NCBI GenBank assembly: GCA_020627965.1 | Contig: JAHDFX010000003.1 | Span: forward strand, 1-64,000 | Direction of reading: 5' to 3' | Length of the DNA stretch: 64,000 nucleotides | Source of the DNA: Saprospiraceae bacterium | GTDB taxonomy: Bacteria; Bacteroidota; Bacteroidia; Chitinophagales; Saprospiraceae | Part shown: one piece after another, positions 1-10,048 of the stretch | How positions within the stretch are numbered: position 1 is the first letter of the stretch | Layout of the letters: each line of letters starts with the position of its first letter | The notes under the pieces: model-generated | What the model saw: the letters and a program-made list of their open reading frames with translations, nothing else | Told to the model about the DNA's origin: nothing | The model's database searches: none | Made by a program: the position numbers and the translations under genes

Positions 1-62
1 TATAACCCCAGAAAAAGAACAAACCGTGTGAATTTGTATTGCTCTCTACATTCTTGGGTTCT

Positions 63-3000
63 TTACTCTCCCAAAGCCCAGACCCAATCACCTTGCACAT
101 TCATATAACCGACCTTATTTCCTTGCTCAATACGCAATAAACCCTCACCGACATAGCGAATCAGCTCATATTCCGGCTCCAGAATAACTTCACCAGAGAT
201 ATTAGCAATGCCTGAAAAACGGCTCACACGCACCTTGGCGTAACCCTCTTCAAAAGGATATATCCTGCTAAATTTTGGCGCTATCAGTGGAATACCTTTG
301 TGATTGAGCAAACCCCAGCGATTGCGGTACTTGACCGGGGCTACTCCGTACTGGAAAGGCATAGCATTCTGGAAATACCCTTTATACAAATTGCCATTTT
401 CCATGATGAAATAATACTTGTGATTACGGGTACGGACTAAGCCACGACCTTCTGTGAAAGCCAGTAAGCTGGCTATTTTAGGCTGAATGAAATATTGACC
501 AGTAGAGTCGATCAAACCTGAATTTCTATAACCCATATATACTACTGCTCTGCCGCCCTGAAAGTCTTTGCATTTAGAATACTTTGCAGGAATAACTTCC
601 TGACCTTTTTTATCAACAAAACCCCATCTGCCTTTTTCTATAAAACGACCACGACCTTCGTGAAACGGCTCTACACGGGTATATTTAGGACTGACGATCT
701 CTTCTCCTGTAGCATTGATATAGCCAAAACGATTGTTCACCCGAACAGCAGCTACACCATCGCTCAATGGGTCGATTTTCTGGTATTTTTGCGAAGTTAT
801 TTTTTCTCCCTGACGGTTAATAAGCCCATAAGCGGCACCATTACTATTCAGTCGGACGATGGCTACACCTTCTTCTGAAAAAGGCTCTATTTTTCGGTAT
901 TTAGGCTTGAGAATATACTGACCTTCCGGGCTAATAAGCGCATATTCATTGCTGATACGAACCCTTGCCGTGCCATTGTCAAAATCGAAACATTCATGAA
1001 AAGCTGGCTCTATGATCGTATCGCCTCGCTTGTCAATATAACCGATAAAACTGCCACTTTCTCGCGCCCAGGCCAGCCCTCCTCTAAAGTTACCAACTTT
1101 GCGGAATTTATGTTCGATAACCTGGTCTCCATTGGTATTGATATAACCCCATTTTCTACCAAAACGAACGGCTGCTACGCCTTCACTAAAAGACTGAACT
1201 TTCTCATATTTAAATGGAGTCACCAGTCGTCCTTTAATATCTGCAAATGCCCATTTTTCTCCCTTTTTTACACCAACTCTGTTCTCTGAGCAAGAGGTTA
1301 CGTCATCATAAATAGCTTCTACAATAACTTTTCCAGTAGAGTCAATAATACCGTATTTTTCCTTATTGGCAACAATGCGCAGAATTCGGTTCTCAGCTTC
1401 TGTAACAAAATCAATATCATCAAATTCAGGCTCTAGTAAAGTGCCGCCCGCTTCATCAATCATCCCCCATTTACCATTTATTTTGACCAATGCAGTACCA
1501 TTTTCATAATCTCTGACAAACTCATAATCAGGAGGAATAACAATTTTGCCCAAAGTGTCAATAAACCCCCAGGCACAGCGCTCACATTCCAGCGTACCCT
1601 GACGAAATAGCTCAAGGTCGTATTTGGTCATACTTTCCATGGTGGTAGTCGCCATCAAAGATTTTATATGTTCACCCAATTCGCCCAGATGATATTTTGC
1701 TTTTGGGGCTTTGGCTGTGATAAAGCCCTTCCAACTGGCTCTGGCACGACCATTCCTGAATTCACCGATCCAACGGCAATTATCTTCAATAACACCTCCC
1801 TTACGGGAAATGAGTCCCTGACGTCCGTCTACAAAAACACAACGTGCAGCAGGCAGGTTTTTCTTCAGAATATCATCCATTCGAATGTCAATAATATTAA
1901 GCTCAGTCGACAACATACCTCGATCATTATTCACGATGCCAAAGATATTGTGGAACTTAAAGCGGGTACGATCAAAAGACTGCTGTGAAACAGCCTGTTT
2001 GGAAACTATGGTAAAACCCTGTTCGTGATAAATTTGAATATTATTGTAAGTCGGCGCAATGACTACTTTCCCTGATGCTCTGTCTCTTAAGCCCCATTTT
2101 CTTTTTTCTACACTATAATACCATTCAAATTTTCTCAGCAATTTATCATTCCAATTTTCATTAAAACTACCATTGCCGGAAAGGCGCTGATTGTTTTTTC
2201 TACGAATTTTAAGTGTACCGTACTTTTTAAAATTATCTTCTTCTTCAAGCTCGCCATCTTCATTGAATGTCAGTACACTAAGTTGCTCGCCAATAAAAGC
2301 CCTGGCTACGCTATTGTTGATATTGATCTTTTCATATTTTACATCAACAACTAAGTCACCTTTAAGATTGACTACACCAAAAAGTCCATTTTTACGAACA
2401 GTTGCTATACTGCCAGATAATGGAGCGATATAATCATATTCTATTGGGATAAGTATGTTGCCCCCAGGTTCGGCTACACCCCATTGAGTACCTTTTTGAA
2501 CCCGAAAAAGATTGGGACCATAATGCTGAATACCATTATAATCAGCTTCAAAAAGTTGTTCTCCATTAGCGTGAATTAATCCGGCTTTACCATTTTTGAT
2601 CGTATAAGCATACAGCGTAGACAATGCATTAAAATGATCGAATCCTTCCTGTGCAATAAGGGTTTTTGCCGCATAGGAATAAAGCCCCTTCGAAGTCGGA
2701 GATGCTAAGAGAACAAAATTATTATTTAATTTTTCAAACTGTGGCCAGGTATTTTCAAGTAATACTTCTCCTATTCTTGAACTTGCTCCCCAATGCCCCG
2801 ATTTTTTGAAAAAGAATAAACTGTCATTATGAATATTGACATCTTCATATTTGCTTTCAAGAATCGTATTGCCTTGTATATCTGTGAGCCCTATACCTTG
2901 AAGGCTGTCATAAGTTAATACGTAATCTTCCTCATACAGCTTTAGTCTGTCGTAAGCAGGGGGACAAACTTTTCGCCCTGATTGGTGTACCATTCCCCAT

Positions 3001-3392
3001 TTATCACCTTTTGTGTAGGCAATAAATTCATCTCCCCGTACTTCCAGCAATTGATATTCTTCATCAAGAATAGTGTTCCCGTCAAGATTAATAACAGTCC
3101 ATTTTTTAGCATTAAATACAGAAAATAGTTGGTCACTTAAAATGTTGATGTCATCATAATCAGTTGGCAGAATGATTTGTCCTTCTTTATTAATTAACCC
3201 AACCTGGTCATTTTGTTGAATGATGGCATACTGCCCGTCAAAATCGCCAATAATGTCATAGGAAGGCGGCACGACTAGCTGTCCCTGTGCATCAATGAGC
3301 CCCCATTTATTCTCTATTTTAACAGGGTAGCGTTGTTGAGATAAGCTGTAAAATGGTAGTAAGATCAGCAGTAAAGTCTGGATAATGCGCAT
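63..3392 (-). CDS. WG (KWG) repeat-containing secreted protein
   Basis: 1109-aa ORF with N-terminal signal peptide (MRIIQTLLLILLPFYSLSQ) and many 'KWGxIDxxGxxVIxPxYD' repeats. Confidence 0.93.
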   Translation of the reverse strand: MRIIQTLLLILLPFYSLSQQRYPVKIENKWGLIDAQGQLVVPPSYDIIGDFDGQYAIIQQNDQVGLINKEGQIILPTDYDDINILSDQLFSVFNAKKWTVINLDGNTILDEEYQLLEVRGDEFIAYTKGDKWGMVHQSGRKVCPPAYDRLKLYEEDYVLTYDSLQGIGLTDIQGNTILESKYEDVNIHNDSLFFFKKSGHWGASSRIGEVLLENTWPQFEKLNNNFVLLASPTSKGLYSYAAKTLIAQEGFDHFNALSTLYAYTIKNGKAGLIHANGEQLFEADYNGIQHYGPNLFRVQKGTQWGVAEPGGNILIPIEYDYIAPLSGSIATVRKNGLFGVVNLKGDLVVDVKYEKININNSVARAFIGEQLSVLTFNEDGELEEEDNFKKYGTLKIRRKNNQRLSGNGSFNENWNDKLLRKFEWYYSVEKRKWGLRDRASGKVVIAPTYNNIQIYHEQGFTIVSKQAVSQQSFDRTRFKFHNIFGIVNNDRGMLSTELNIIDIRMDDILKKNLPAARCVFVDGRQGLISRKGGVIEDNCRWIGEFRNGRARASWKGFITAKAPKAKYHLGELGEHIKSLMATTTMESMTKYDLELFRQGTLECERCAWGFIDTLGKIVIPPDYEFVRDYENGTALVKINGKWGMIDEAGGTLLEPEFDDIDFVTEAENRILRIVANKEKYGIIDSTGKVIVEAIYDDVTSCSENRVGVKKGEKWAFADIKGRLVTPFKYEKVQSFSEGVAAVRFGRKWGYINTNGDQVIEHKFRKVGNFRGGLAWARESGSFIGYIDKRGDTIIEPAFHECFDFDNGTARVRISNEYALISPEGQYILKPKYRKIEPFSEEGVAIVRLNSNGAAYGLINRQGEKITSQKYQKIDPLSDGVAAVRVNNRFGYINATGEEIVSPKYTRVEPFHEGRGRFIEKGRWGFVDKKGQEVIPAKYSKCKDFQGGRAVVYMGYRNSGLIDSTGQYFIQPKIASLLAFTEGRGLVRTRNHKYYFIMENGNLYKGYFQNAMPFQYGVAPVKYRNRWGLLNHKGIPLIAPKFSRIYPFEEGYAKVRVSRFSGIANISGEVILEPEYELIRYVGEGLLRIEQGNKVGYMNVQGDWVWALGE

Positions 3393-3502
3393 AGGTTGAA
3401 TTGGTTGTGTAGATTATTGGGGTACACTCTTAATGCTAAAAACGGAAAAAGATACAGAAGAATTGTAAAATAAGCAATCGCTTTTAAAGTCTAAACGTGT
3501 CC

Positions 3503-5101
3503 TTAGATAAGGTTATATCTGCCTGGGGCTATAATATTATTAGGGTCAAAAGTCTTTTTCATATCTCTGACGGTTTGCCAGAATGTATCATCTTTATCTG
3601 TGATCTGCTCCATGTCATCAATAGAAACACGATAAGGGATATAGCCCTTTTCTCTGTACAGGTAATGAAGTTCATTTAGTTTTGCTTTTACCTCCACCGA
3701 TTTTCCTGGTATTTCTTTGTCAAACAGGACATTAATAACAGCCCCTAATGTATTTGTATTAAAAGTATTTAGGGTGATATAGGCATTTAGGCCGGCTTCA
3801 GATAATTTTTCTTTGGTTATTTCAATTAGCTCGGTTGCATATTTGCCCTTGAGGGGGATTAAAGGAAGAATAAACAGCGTGCCTGTGGCGTGATGCTGTG
3901 GCTGAGCGAAAGTAGGAATATTTTTTTTATTCCAATAAAGTGATTTAAGTGTTTCATTCGTGGGAATTCCTTTAACAATTTTGAAGAGGGGAGTGATAGC
4001 TTGTAAAACGGCATTTTGCTGCGCTACGGAAGGAATAAAAGACAATTTATTTAGCCATTTTTTGGTTCGTTCAATTTTTTTATCGCTGATAAGCATAACC
4101 CTTCCATAGCGTGATAAGCGTTTTTTTATTAGGATAAAATTTGTTTTTACTTGCTCTTTTGTGCCTGAAAGCGCTCCGCCGGCAGTCCATGCATTGTTCA
4201 TGGAACTAAGTACATATTGATGAGCAATTTTATGAGCATTAGAATAGCTTATTTTCTTTTTTTCTTGATAAAAACCAGCCAGTATAGGAACGAATGTACT
4301 TGTTGTACGGGCTTTGTTGGCTATATGTACAATACTGTTCCAGATTTCCTGTCTGCGCAAATAAGCTATATCATCAATAAAGTCGGCTAATTGAGATTGC
4401 TTATTCAGCCCGCATACTACCATTGTATGGAGTTCTTTTTGAGGAATGAGTTGTATAGCTGCTTTTGTAATGATGCCATAATTGGACTGAGAGAAGAGCC
4501 CATTTAGGGATGGGCCAATGCCATGAGGATATAGGTGTTTTGTGTTAGCATTTTTATAATGACCAAAACCTGTTTTAAGGACTTGACCATTACCCAACAT
4601 AATTTCTAATCCAAGTATATCATCAATACGAAGATTAAAATAACCATCTCCTCTGTCCAGTGCGTTCCCCAATACACTGGTATCTCTCCCAGAACCAGTC
4701 ACATTCATGATGAACGGGAGCTGATGTTTTTGAATATAGTCGTAAAGTTGTCCTTGTGTGACGCCTGGCTCTATTAATGTATAACCATATTCCTGGTTAA
4801 TTTCAATTTTGTTCAATAATGATAAATCGACAATAATATTATGGTCTTTTACGGGCAGTTTGGAACCTAGTCCCCAGTTTTTTCCTGTACTAACCGGATA
4901 AAGAGACGCATAGAATTTGTTGGCAATACTTACTAACTGACTAATTTCGGCGACATCTATAGGTTGTACCACAGATGTCACCGTACGATCAAAATTACCT
5001 GTATTGAGGCACTGATAGTCTATTTTTTCCTGCTCATAAATGAATCGCTCACCAAATACACTTTTTAGTTCTTGATGTAATATTTTTGTTTGATTTTTCA
5101 T
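3503..5101 (-). CDS. FAD-binding oxidoreductase, VAO/4-cresol dehydrogenase-like
   Basis: 532 aa; FAD-domain-like N-terminus (VVQPIDVAEISQLVSIAN, YPVSTGKNWGLGSKLP) and C-terminal 'MKKTFDPNNIIAPGRYNLI' typical of VAO-type flavoproteins. Confidence 0.85.
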   Translation of the reverse strand: MKNQTKILHQELKSVFGERFIYEQEKIDYQCLNTGNFDRTVTSVVQPIDVAEISQLVSIANKFYASLYPVSTGKNWGLGSKLPVKDHNIIVDLSLLNKIEINQEYGYTLIEPGVTQGQLYDYIQKHQLPFIMNVTGSGRDTSVLGNALDRGDGYFNLRIDDILGLEIMLGNGQVLKTGFGHYKNANTKHLYPHGIGPSLNGLFSQSNYGIITKAAIQLIPQKELHTMVVCGLNKQSQLADFIDDIAYLRRQEIWNSIVHIANKARTTSTFVPILAGFYQEKKKISYSNAHKIAHQYVLSSMNNAWTAGGALSGTKEQVKTNFILIKKRLSRYGRVMLISDKKIERTKKWLNKLSFIPSVAQQNAVLQAITPLFKIVKGIPTNETLKSLYWNKKNIPTFAQPQHHATGTLFILPLIPLKGKYATELIEITKEKLSEAGLNAYITLNTFNTNTLGAVINVLFDKEIPGKSVEVKAKLNELHYLYREKGYIPYRVSIDDMEQITDKDDTFWQTVRDMKKTFDPNNIIAPGRYNLI

Positions 5102-5736
5102 GCTGCCTTATTGAACTCCATAGGGCTTTCAATAAGTTCATAATGATACTTTTGCGCAGATCTTTTAAATCGTGGATTTACATAAGCTAATTTCATAAAT
5201 AAAGGTACACCCATCTTACCCACTTTATTGTAAAGCTTTGGTATATCGAACATGTCGAAACCTACATATTTCAGGAGCCTTACGAAAGGGCTTCTCTTTA
5301 CAAGGTGTAAGGCATTAAAACGCTCACCTGGATTTGCATTAACAAAGAAAGTATCATACCTATGTATGTCGGCATACAATAATGATATATTGGCTAGTGC
5401 AGCAAAAGTTTCCGTGCTTCTGTATTTTTTTAAAATACAAAATTGTGAAATCTCTGCGGTTTTACCAGCGCATAGACTTTTTATATTCCATTGCTTTTCA
5501 ATGGGTAAGCCTAGTTCTTCATCATAAGGAATAAGTCTACTGGTTCCTACAGGAAAGCCATTCACGAACATAAGGAAATGAATGGCATGTGGATCATATC
5601 TATCCCCACCCTTACAGTAGTTCTTTAGTTTTGAAATCTTCATTTCTTCCACAAATACCTGATGGCGTATTTGTAGGCATAATTGCAAGTCTTGTTGGGA
5701 TAAGACTTGCTTTACTCGCACATTTGTTAGGTTCAT
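5098..5736 (-). CDS. GNAT/LuxI-fold N-acyltransferase-like protein
   Basis: 212 aa; 'QIRHQVFVEEMKI...DPHAIHFLMFVNGFPVGTSRLIPYDEELGLPIEKQ' resembles acyl-homoserine lactone / N-acyl amino acid synthase N-termini. Stop/start overlap (ATGA) with downstream 3503-5101 gene. Confidence 0.65.
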   Translation of the reverse strand: MNLTNVRVKQVLSQQDLQLCLQIRHQVFVEEMKISKLKNYCKGGDRYDPHAIHFLMFVNGFPVGTSRLIPYDEELGLPIEKQWNIKSLCAGKTAEISQFCILKKYRSTETFAALANISLLYADIHRYDTFFVNANPGERFNALHLVKRSPFVRLLKYVGFDMFDIPKLYNKVGKMGVPLFMKLAYVNPRFKRSAQKYHYELIESPMEFNKAA

Positions 5737-6255
5737 AATCCCATTTTTGTAGGCTTGTCACGGCCTATGCATTATTTAATTATGGTTTGTTGGGAAGGAT
5801 TACTTAGGCATTGTTTTCCGGCACAATAATAGTAAATTTAATTTAAATTTATAATAAAAAAGTTAATTTGATTGAAAATAATCTTCTCCTTCAAAACATT
5901 TAGATTGGAAAAATGCAGATAATAGCCAGTTATCATTAACCCCCAATCAGTTTTTTTGATTAAAGGTTATGTACAAAATTTCGCTGATGTTGATGTTTCT
6001 TAAATAAGAATTAAGAGGGATACCAGAATAGTGGAAAAACATACTACCAATATAAAATATATTACTTTAGCATAAAAGTAATATATCTAATGGGAACGTA
6101 AGTTCCCTTGATTGTCTTAGTGTAAGTAGAATAATTTTTCGTAGCATGAGAAAAGATGGAAGGAGAATACTCAGCCACATTTTAGATTAAATCAAATATA
6201 CGAATAAAATTTAATAAAAACTCATTGCCGTAGGAAAAAAATACAAATTTTCATT

Positions 6256-7785
6256 TTATGCAAATATTTTAGGCAGCATATCCATATATTTTTGATTGTT
6301 TAATTTTGCTTGAAGCCAGAAGGCATAATTGATTAATTCATTAGATCCGGGTTCGAATGGTAATGCGTTATTAATAAAGTCGTCAATTTTTGTTTTGAGT
6401 TCAGGTGGGAACTGGGTTCGAACTTTTTTTATTACTTGCGTAAGTAAAGAAAGGAAATTGTTTTCATGGGCATATTCTTTTTTATTCAACATTTTTCCAT
6501 GCTTCCTTTTGATTTCTTTAATTCTATTTTTTGAATACTCATACTCTGTATTATCGAACCTGAGCATAACTTCAAGCAAACGTATTCTAAGTTTCCATTC
6601 TTCTGAAAGGCTGTTGAAAGCAGGGTTAATGATAATAAATGCCAGATTTTGAATAGCTTTATTGAGTTCATTTGTCAGGTAATACAGAGAACTAAGATTG
6701 AGATAAGTAAATATAAGATGATTGATATTGTCCTTGATGAGTCTCTCTTGCTTTATTTTTTCTAATAAATCTATTGCTACTTGATGTTGGTTGGAGAAGG
6801 TATAATAGATAACTTTGTTTTGATATAATAACCAGATATACTTGTCGTGTAATAAGTCGTTATATTCGTTGAGCGCAACTTCTAGTTCTTGTGTATATTG
6901 CCCAAACATAGAAGGTCTTTTCGTTTTGATGATAGCGTTATTTATCCATACGAGCATAAGTATTTTTTCTTCATGATTGGAACGATCAAATATCTTCTCG
7001 CTGAGAAACTCTTGATAAGAACTAACTGAAAAATTTAGTAAGCCCTCAAAGTCTTTCTTTTGTAGCAAAACATTCCGAATACTTTTATTGATCTGAAAAC
7101 GTACTTTTTGAGATTGTAATAGGGCATTTTCCTCTTGTAGCTGACTGATATGCTCATCAAGAAGTTTCGTGATCTCATTTTCTTTACCAGAGAAGTTGGT
7201 ACGTCGTAGTTTTTGTACGAGATTAGCCCTTAACAAATTACTATCTTTAGTTAAGGACGTTAGATGGTCATTCTCTTTATATTTTAATATGATGTTGGGA
7301 AGGTCTGGTAAATGTATGTGATGTGCGATTTGTAGTTGTTTCTCATAAACTACATTCAGAAGCGCATAGTTTTCCTGTTTTGTAGCCAAGGTTTCGGCTT
7401 TTATGAGATAATAATTTGCCTCTTCAAAATTAGATTTAAATGTATTGACTTTGGCTAATTGTAAATACTGATAAATTAGAAATTCGTCATCTTTATGCCT
7501 GTGTAGTTGTGCCAGACTATCTTCAATATCCCTAATAAGTCGATTTTTTAACCTGTAATAACTGTTCTTAGAATTATCTGGAAATAGTTTTTGAATAAGT
7601 ACATTGTCATACTCATCCTTGCCATATTTTCTGATGTGATCAAATAGCTGAATGAGTTTTTTGTTGCCAGTAGGACTAGCAAACCGGGAAGCATATATTT
7701 TAAAATTCCTAGCCTCTTGTTTGTTTAAATTAGCAATAAGTTTTGTCAGTTTATAACTCATATCTTTCTTTGAGTTTGTAAGCAT
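6256..7785 (-). CDS. hypothetical protein, helical/TPR-like, cytoplasmic
   Basis: 509-aa ORF, no signal peptide, helix-rich with TPR-like stretches; no family recognised. Confidence 0.75.
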   Translation of the reverse strand: MLTNSKKDMSYKLTKLIANLNKQEARNFKIYASRFASPTGNKKLIQLFDHIRKYGKDEYDNVLIQKLFPDNSKNSYYRLKNRLIRDIEDSLAQLHRHKDDEFLIYQYLQLAKVNTFKSNFEEANYYLIKAETLATKQENYALLNVVYEKQLQIAHHIHLPDLPNIILKYKENDHLTSLTKDSNLLRANLVQKLRRTNFSGKENEITKLLDEHISQLQEENALLQSQKVRFQINKSIRNVLLQKKDFEGLLNFSVSSYQEFLSEKIFDRSNHEEKILMLVWINNAIIKTKRPSMFGQYTQELEVALNEYNDLLHDKYIWLLYQNKVIYYTFSNQHQVAIDLLEKIKQERLIKDNINHLIFTYLNLSSLYYLTNELNKAIQNLAFIIINPAFNSLSEEWKLRIRLLEVMLRFDNTEYEYSKNRIKEIKRKHGKMLNKKEYAHENNFLSLLTQVIKKVRTQFPPELKTKIDDFINNALPFEPGSNELINYAFWLQAKLNNQKYMDMLPKIFA

Positions 7786-7873
7786 TGGGTCACAAAATAA
7801 ACAAAAAAATGTATCTACTCAAATCTAGAATGTTTATCTTAAGATAAAAGAATAACTTAATCTAAAATAAATT

Positions 7874-8653
7874 ATGATGATACATCACTTTAAAATAAAG
7901 TTAAGGGTATTAATTCTTCTTTTATTTACTGCTTCACTTGTCTACGGACAACCAAATAAAAGAATTGACTTATTGCATTTTAGTATGCCTGATAATGTTG
8001 GTTTGAATGGCTCATTTACAGTAAATGGCTATATAAAAAATACAGGCAATGGCACCATAAAAGAAGGCACGGTCATTCATGGTATGATAGAAACATCTGT
8101 TGTACCAGAGAATACCTCTATAGAAACAGGGGGCGTTAATGTTAACTATCTACCTCAGATGACTTTGGGTAAATTACATGCAGGAGATAGTGTTTATATA
8201 GAACATATCATTCAAGTAGATCCAGGTTTATTTAGCCCAGGTGTCAGTAGTATTGTAATTATTTGGCCAACTTCTCAAATAATTGATATAGAGGATAGTA
8301 TTCGGTTTGAACAATCTATTTATGTCAACACGAATCCAGGAAATACAAGTCTAACCATAGGTGATTCAGACAACATTACTGTGATTGATAATAATAGAAG
8401 AGGTGCTGAGCCTGTATTGGCTGAAGAACTGATCCAGTTCAATCTCCCCAACCCAAAAGTATTCACAACATTTACAGCTAAATTTTATGATGTCAACGGA
8501 CAACTTGTAGCAAAGAGAACTATTACATGCAACCAGAAAGCAGAATTGAAAATAGGAACGGATATGCTGGTGAGCGGACAAAAATATTCTCTTATACTTG
8601 TAGATGAAAACAGACAGAAAATTCTCTTGAAAAAGAAAATTATCAAAAGATGA
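7874..8653 (+). CDS. secreted protein with CARDB-like domain and type A T9SS-like C-terminus
   Basis: 259 aa, signal peptide; 'GSFTVNGYIKNTGNGTIKEGTV' resembles CARDB; C-term 'FTAKFYDVNGQLVAKRTI...KILLKKKIIKR'. Confidence 0.65.
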   Translation: MMIHHFKIKLRVLILLLFTASLVYGQPNKRIDLLHFSMPDNVGLNGSFTVNGYIKNTGNGTIKEGTVIHGMIETSVVPENTSIETGGVNVNYLPQMTLGKLHAGDSVYIEHIIQVDPGLFSPGVSSIVIIWPTSQIIDIEDSIRFEQSIYVNTNPGNTSLTIGDSDNITVIDNNRRGAEPVLAEELIQFNLPNPKVFTTFTAKFYDVNGQLVAKRTITCNQKAELKIGTDMLVSGQKYSLILVDENRQKILLKKKIIKR

Positions 8654-8686
8654 GTTCTTTGATTTTCTTTAGTAAATATTGGAATT

Positions 8687-8720
8687 AATGAGACTCTTAT
8701 TCTTGGTCTCATTCTATATT
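8687..8720 (+). terminator. hairpin terminator after 7874-8653
   Basis: AATGAGAC (8687-8694) / GTCTCATT (8706-8713), then T-rich sequence. Confidence 0.55.
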
Positions 8721-9299
8721 TAGGTTTTTAAATCAAGGAGGTAAATTGTGGTTTCAGCTCAGTTTGTCTTCTTATATTTTGCTTGATTTTTGTCTTTGAA
8801 AATGTAAGAAAAAAATGCGAAATAGAGCCTAATAATAGCATAACAACTTCCTGAAGAGAGTAGTTTTTGTTTGAAAAACGCTGATTTTACCTAAAGAAAT
8901 ACCTTTTTCTTACACACCCAAAACATAGTTTTAGATTGAACCCTGTGTAAAATAATACTTTTAATAAGAACTGTAGTACTTGATCGAATATTGGCGTTGT
9001 TCTTTGTTAGGTGAGGTAAGTGTTTGATTATTAGTTGTTTTGTTTTCGTTCGTTAGTGAATTGTGTGTTTTTATATTAGGTTGTTTTTTGATTTTTTTTA
9101 CGCAAATAAAATAGTCACTAATATTCATTTGCTTCTTTTTGCCTTATGCATCCTTTTTTATTTGATCAGAGTCAATATGAGTGTCTGGTCTAATTGCATA
9201 ATCGAGGTTGTGGTTTTCACAACTTAAGTTATATAGATCAACTTGCATGAAGTTTTACCATTATAAACTAATTAATCATCAAAGTAAAAAAATTAAATC

Positions 9300-9917
9300 A
9301 TGAGAAAATTATTCTTACTAAGTATTTTAGCCCTAACTACAATATTTGTTGCTTGCGAACAGCAAGAACTGATATTTAATGAAACAACTGATGGAGTTAT
9401 TGAAAGTACAGTAGAGAGAACAGGCATGACAGGTGAGGTTGCAGATGCACCTACTACCAGAAATAATGATATTGTTCTTCCTGCAAGCCTGACATTATAT
9501 GCTGGTCAAAATATTGAGGCAGGTCAAGTAAAAATAACTACAGATGGAGTAAGCCTGTTTGTTACTTATGTAACTAATGACGGTTGGGAATTGGGAACTA
9601 CACATTTGTATGCAGGGGCATGTGATAATATGCCACTTACGGGCAAAGGAAATCCGAAGATCGGTCAATTCCCATATGTTATTGATGTTAGAGGAGAAGA
9701 TAGTTATACCTTTGATCTTTCCCTTGAAGAAATTCTTAATAAAGACGAAGACCCTATTTCTGCTGCGACGGGTTGTTTTTGTCTAGCTGCTCATGCAGAA
9801 TTAACAAAAGCCAACTCCGATGATACAGGAGCAGATGAAGAAGAAACTGGTTGGGCAGATTGGGCAACTGAATTTGAGGGTAACAGATGGGGAGGCTATA
9901 CAGAAATTTGTCTGTAG
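9300..9917 (+). CDS. lipoprotein with a widespread unnamed 'VTNDGW..THLYAG..GQFPY..AHAEL..WADW' domain
   Basis: 205 aa, lipobox-like ...FVAC; conserved-looking motifs as listed. Confidence 0.75.
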   Translation: MRKLFLLSILALTTIFVACEQQELIFNETTDGVIESTVERTGMTGEVADAPTTRNNDIVLPASLTLYAGQNIEAGQVKITTDGVSLFVTYVTNDGWELGTTHLYAGACDNMPLTGKGNPKIGQFPYVIDVRGEDSYTFDLSLEEILNKDEDPISAATGCFCLAAHAELTKANSDDTGADEEETGWADWATEFEGNRWGGYTEICL

Positions 9918-10048
9918 TCGACCTTATTTCAACGAAAAATAAACCATGCCTAATACCATTTAAGATATGGTAAAACTTAAGCAAGTGGGGGTGAAAGCGC
10001 ATAAAGATGCACTTTTCATCCCCTTTTATTTATCTTTAAAATGGTTGA

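Noticed and set aside
660-2433. Plus-strand ORFs opposite the WG-repeat gene
   Set aside because: Antisense to a long convincing coding region, with no recognisable domains.
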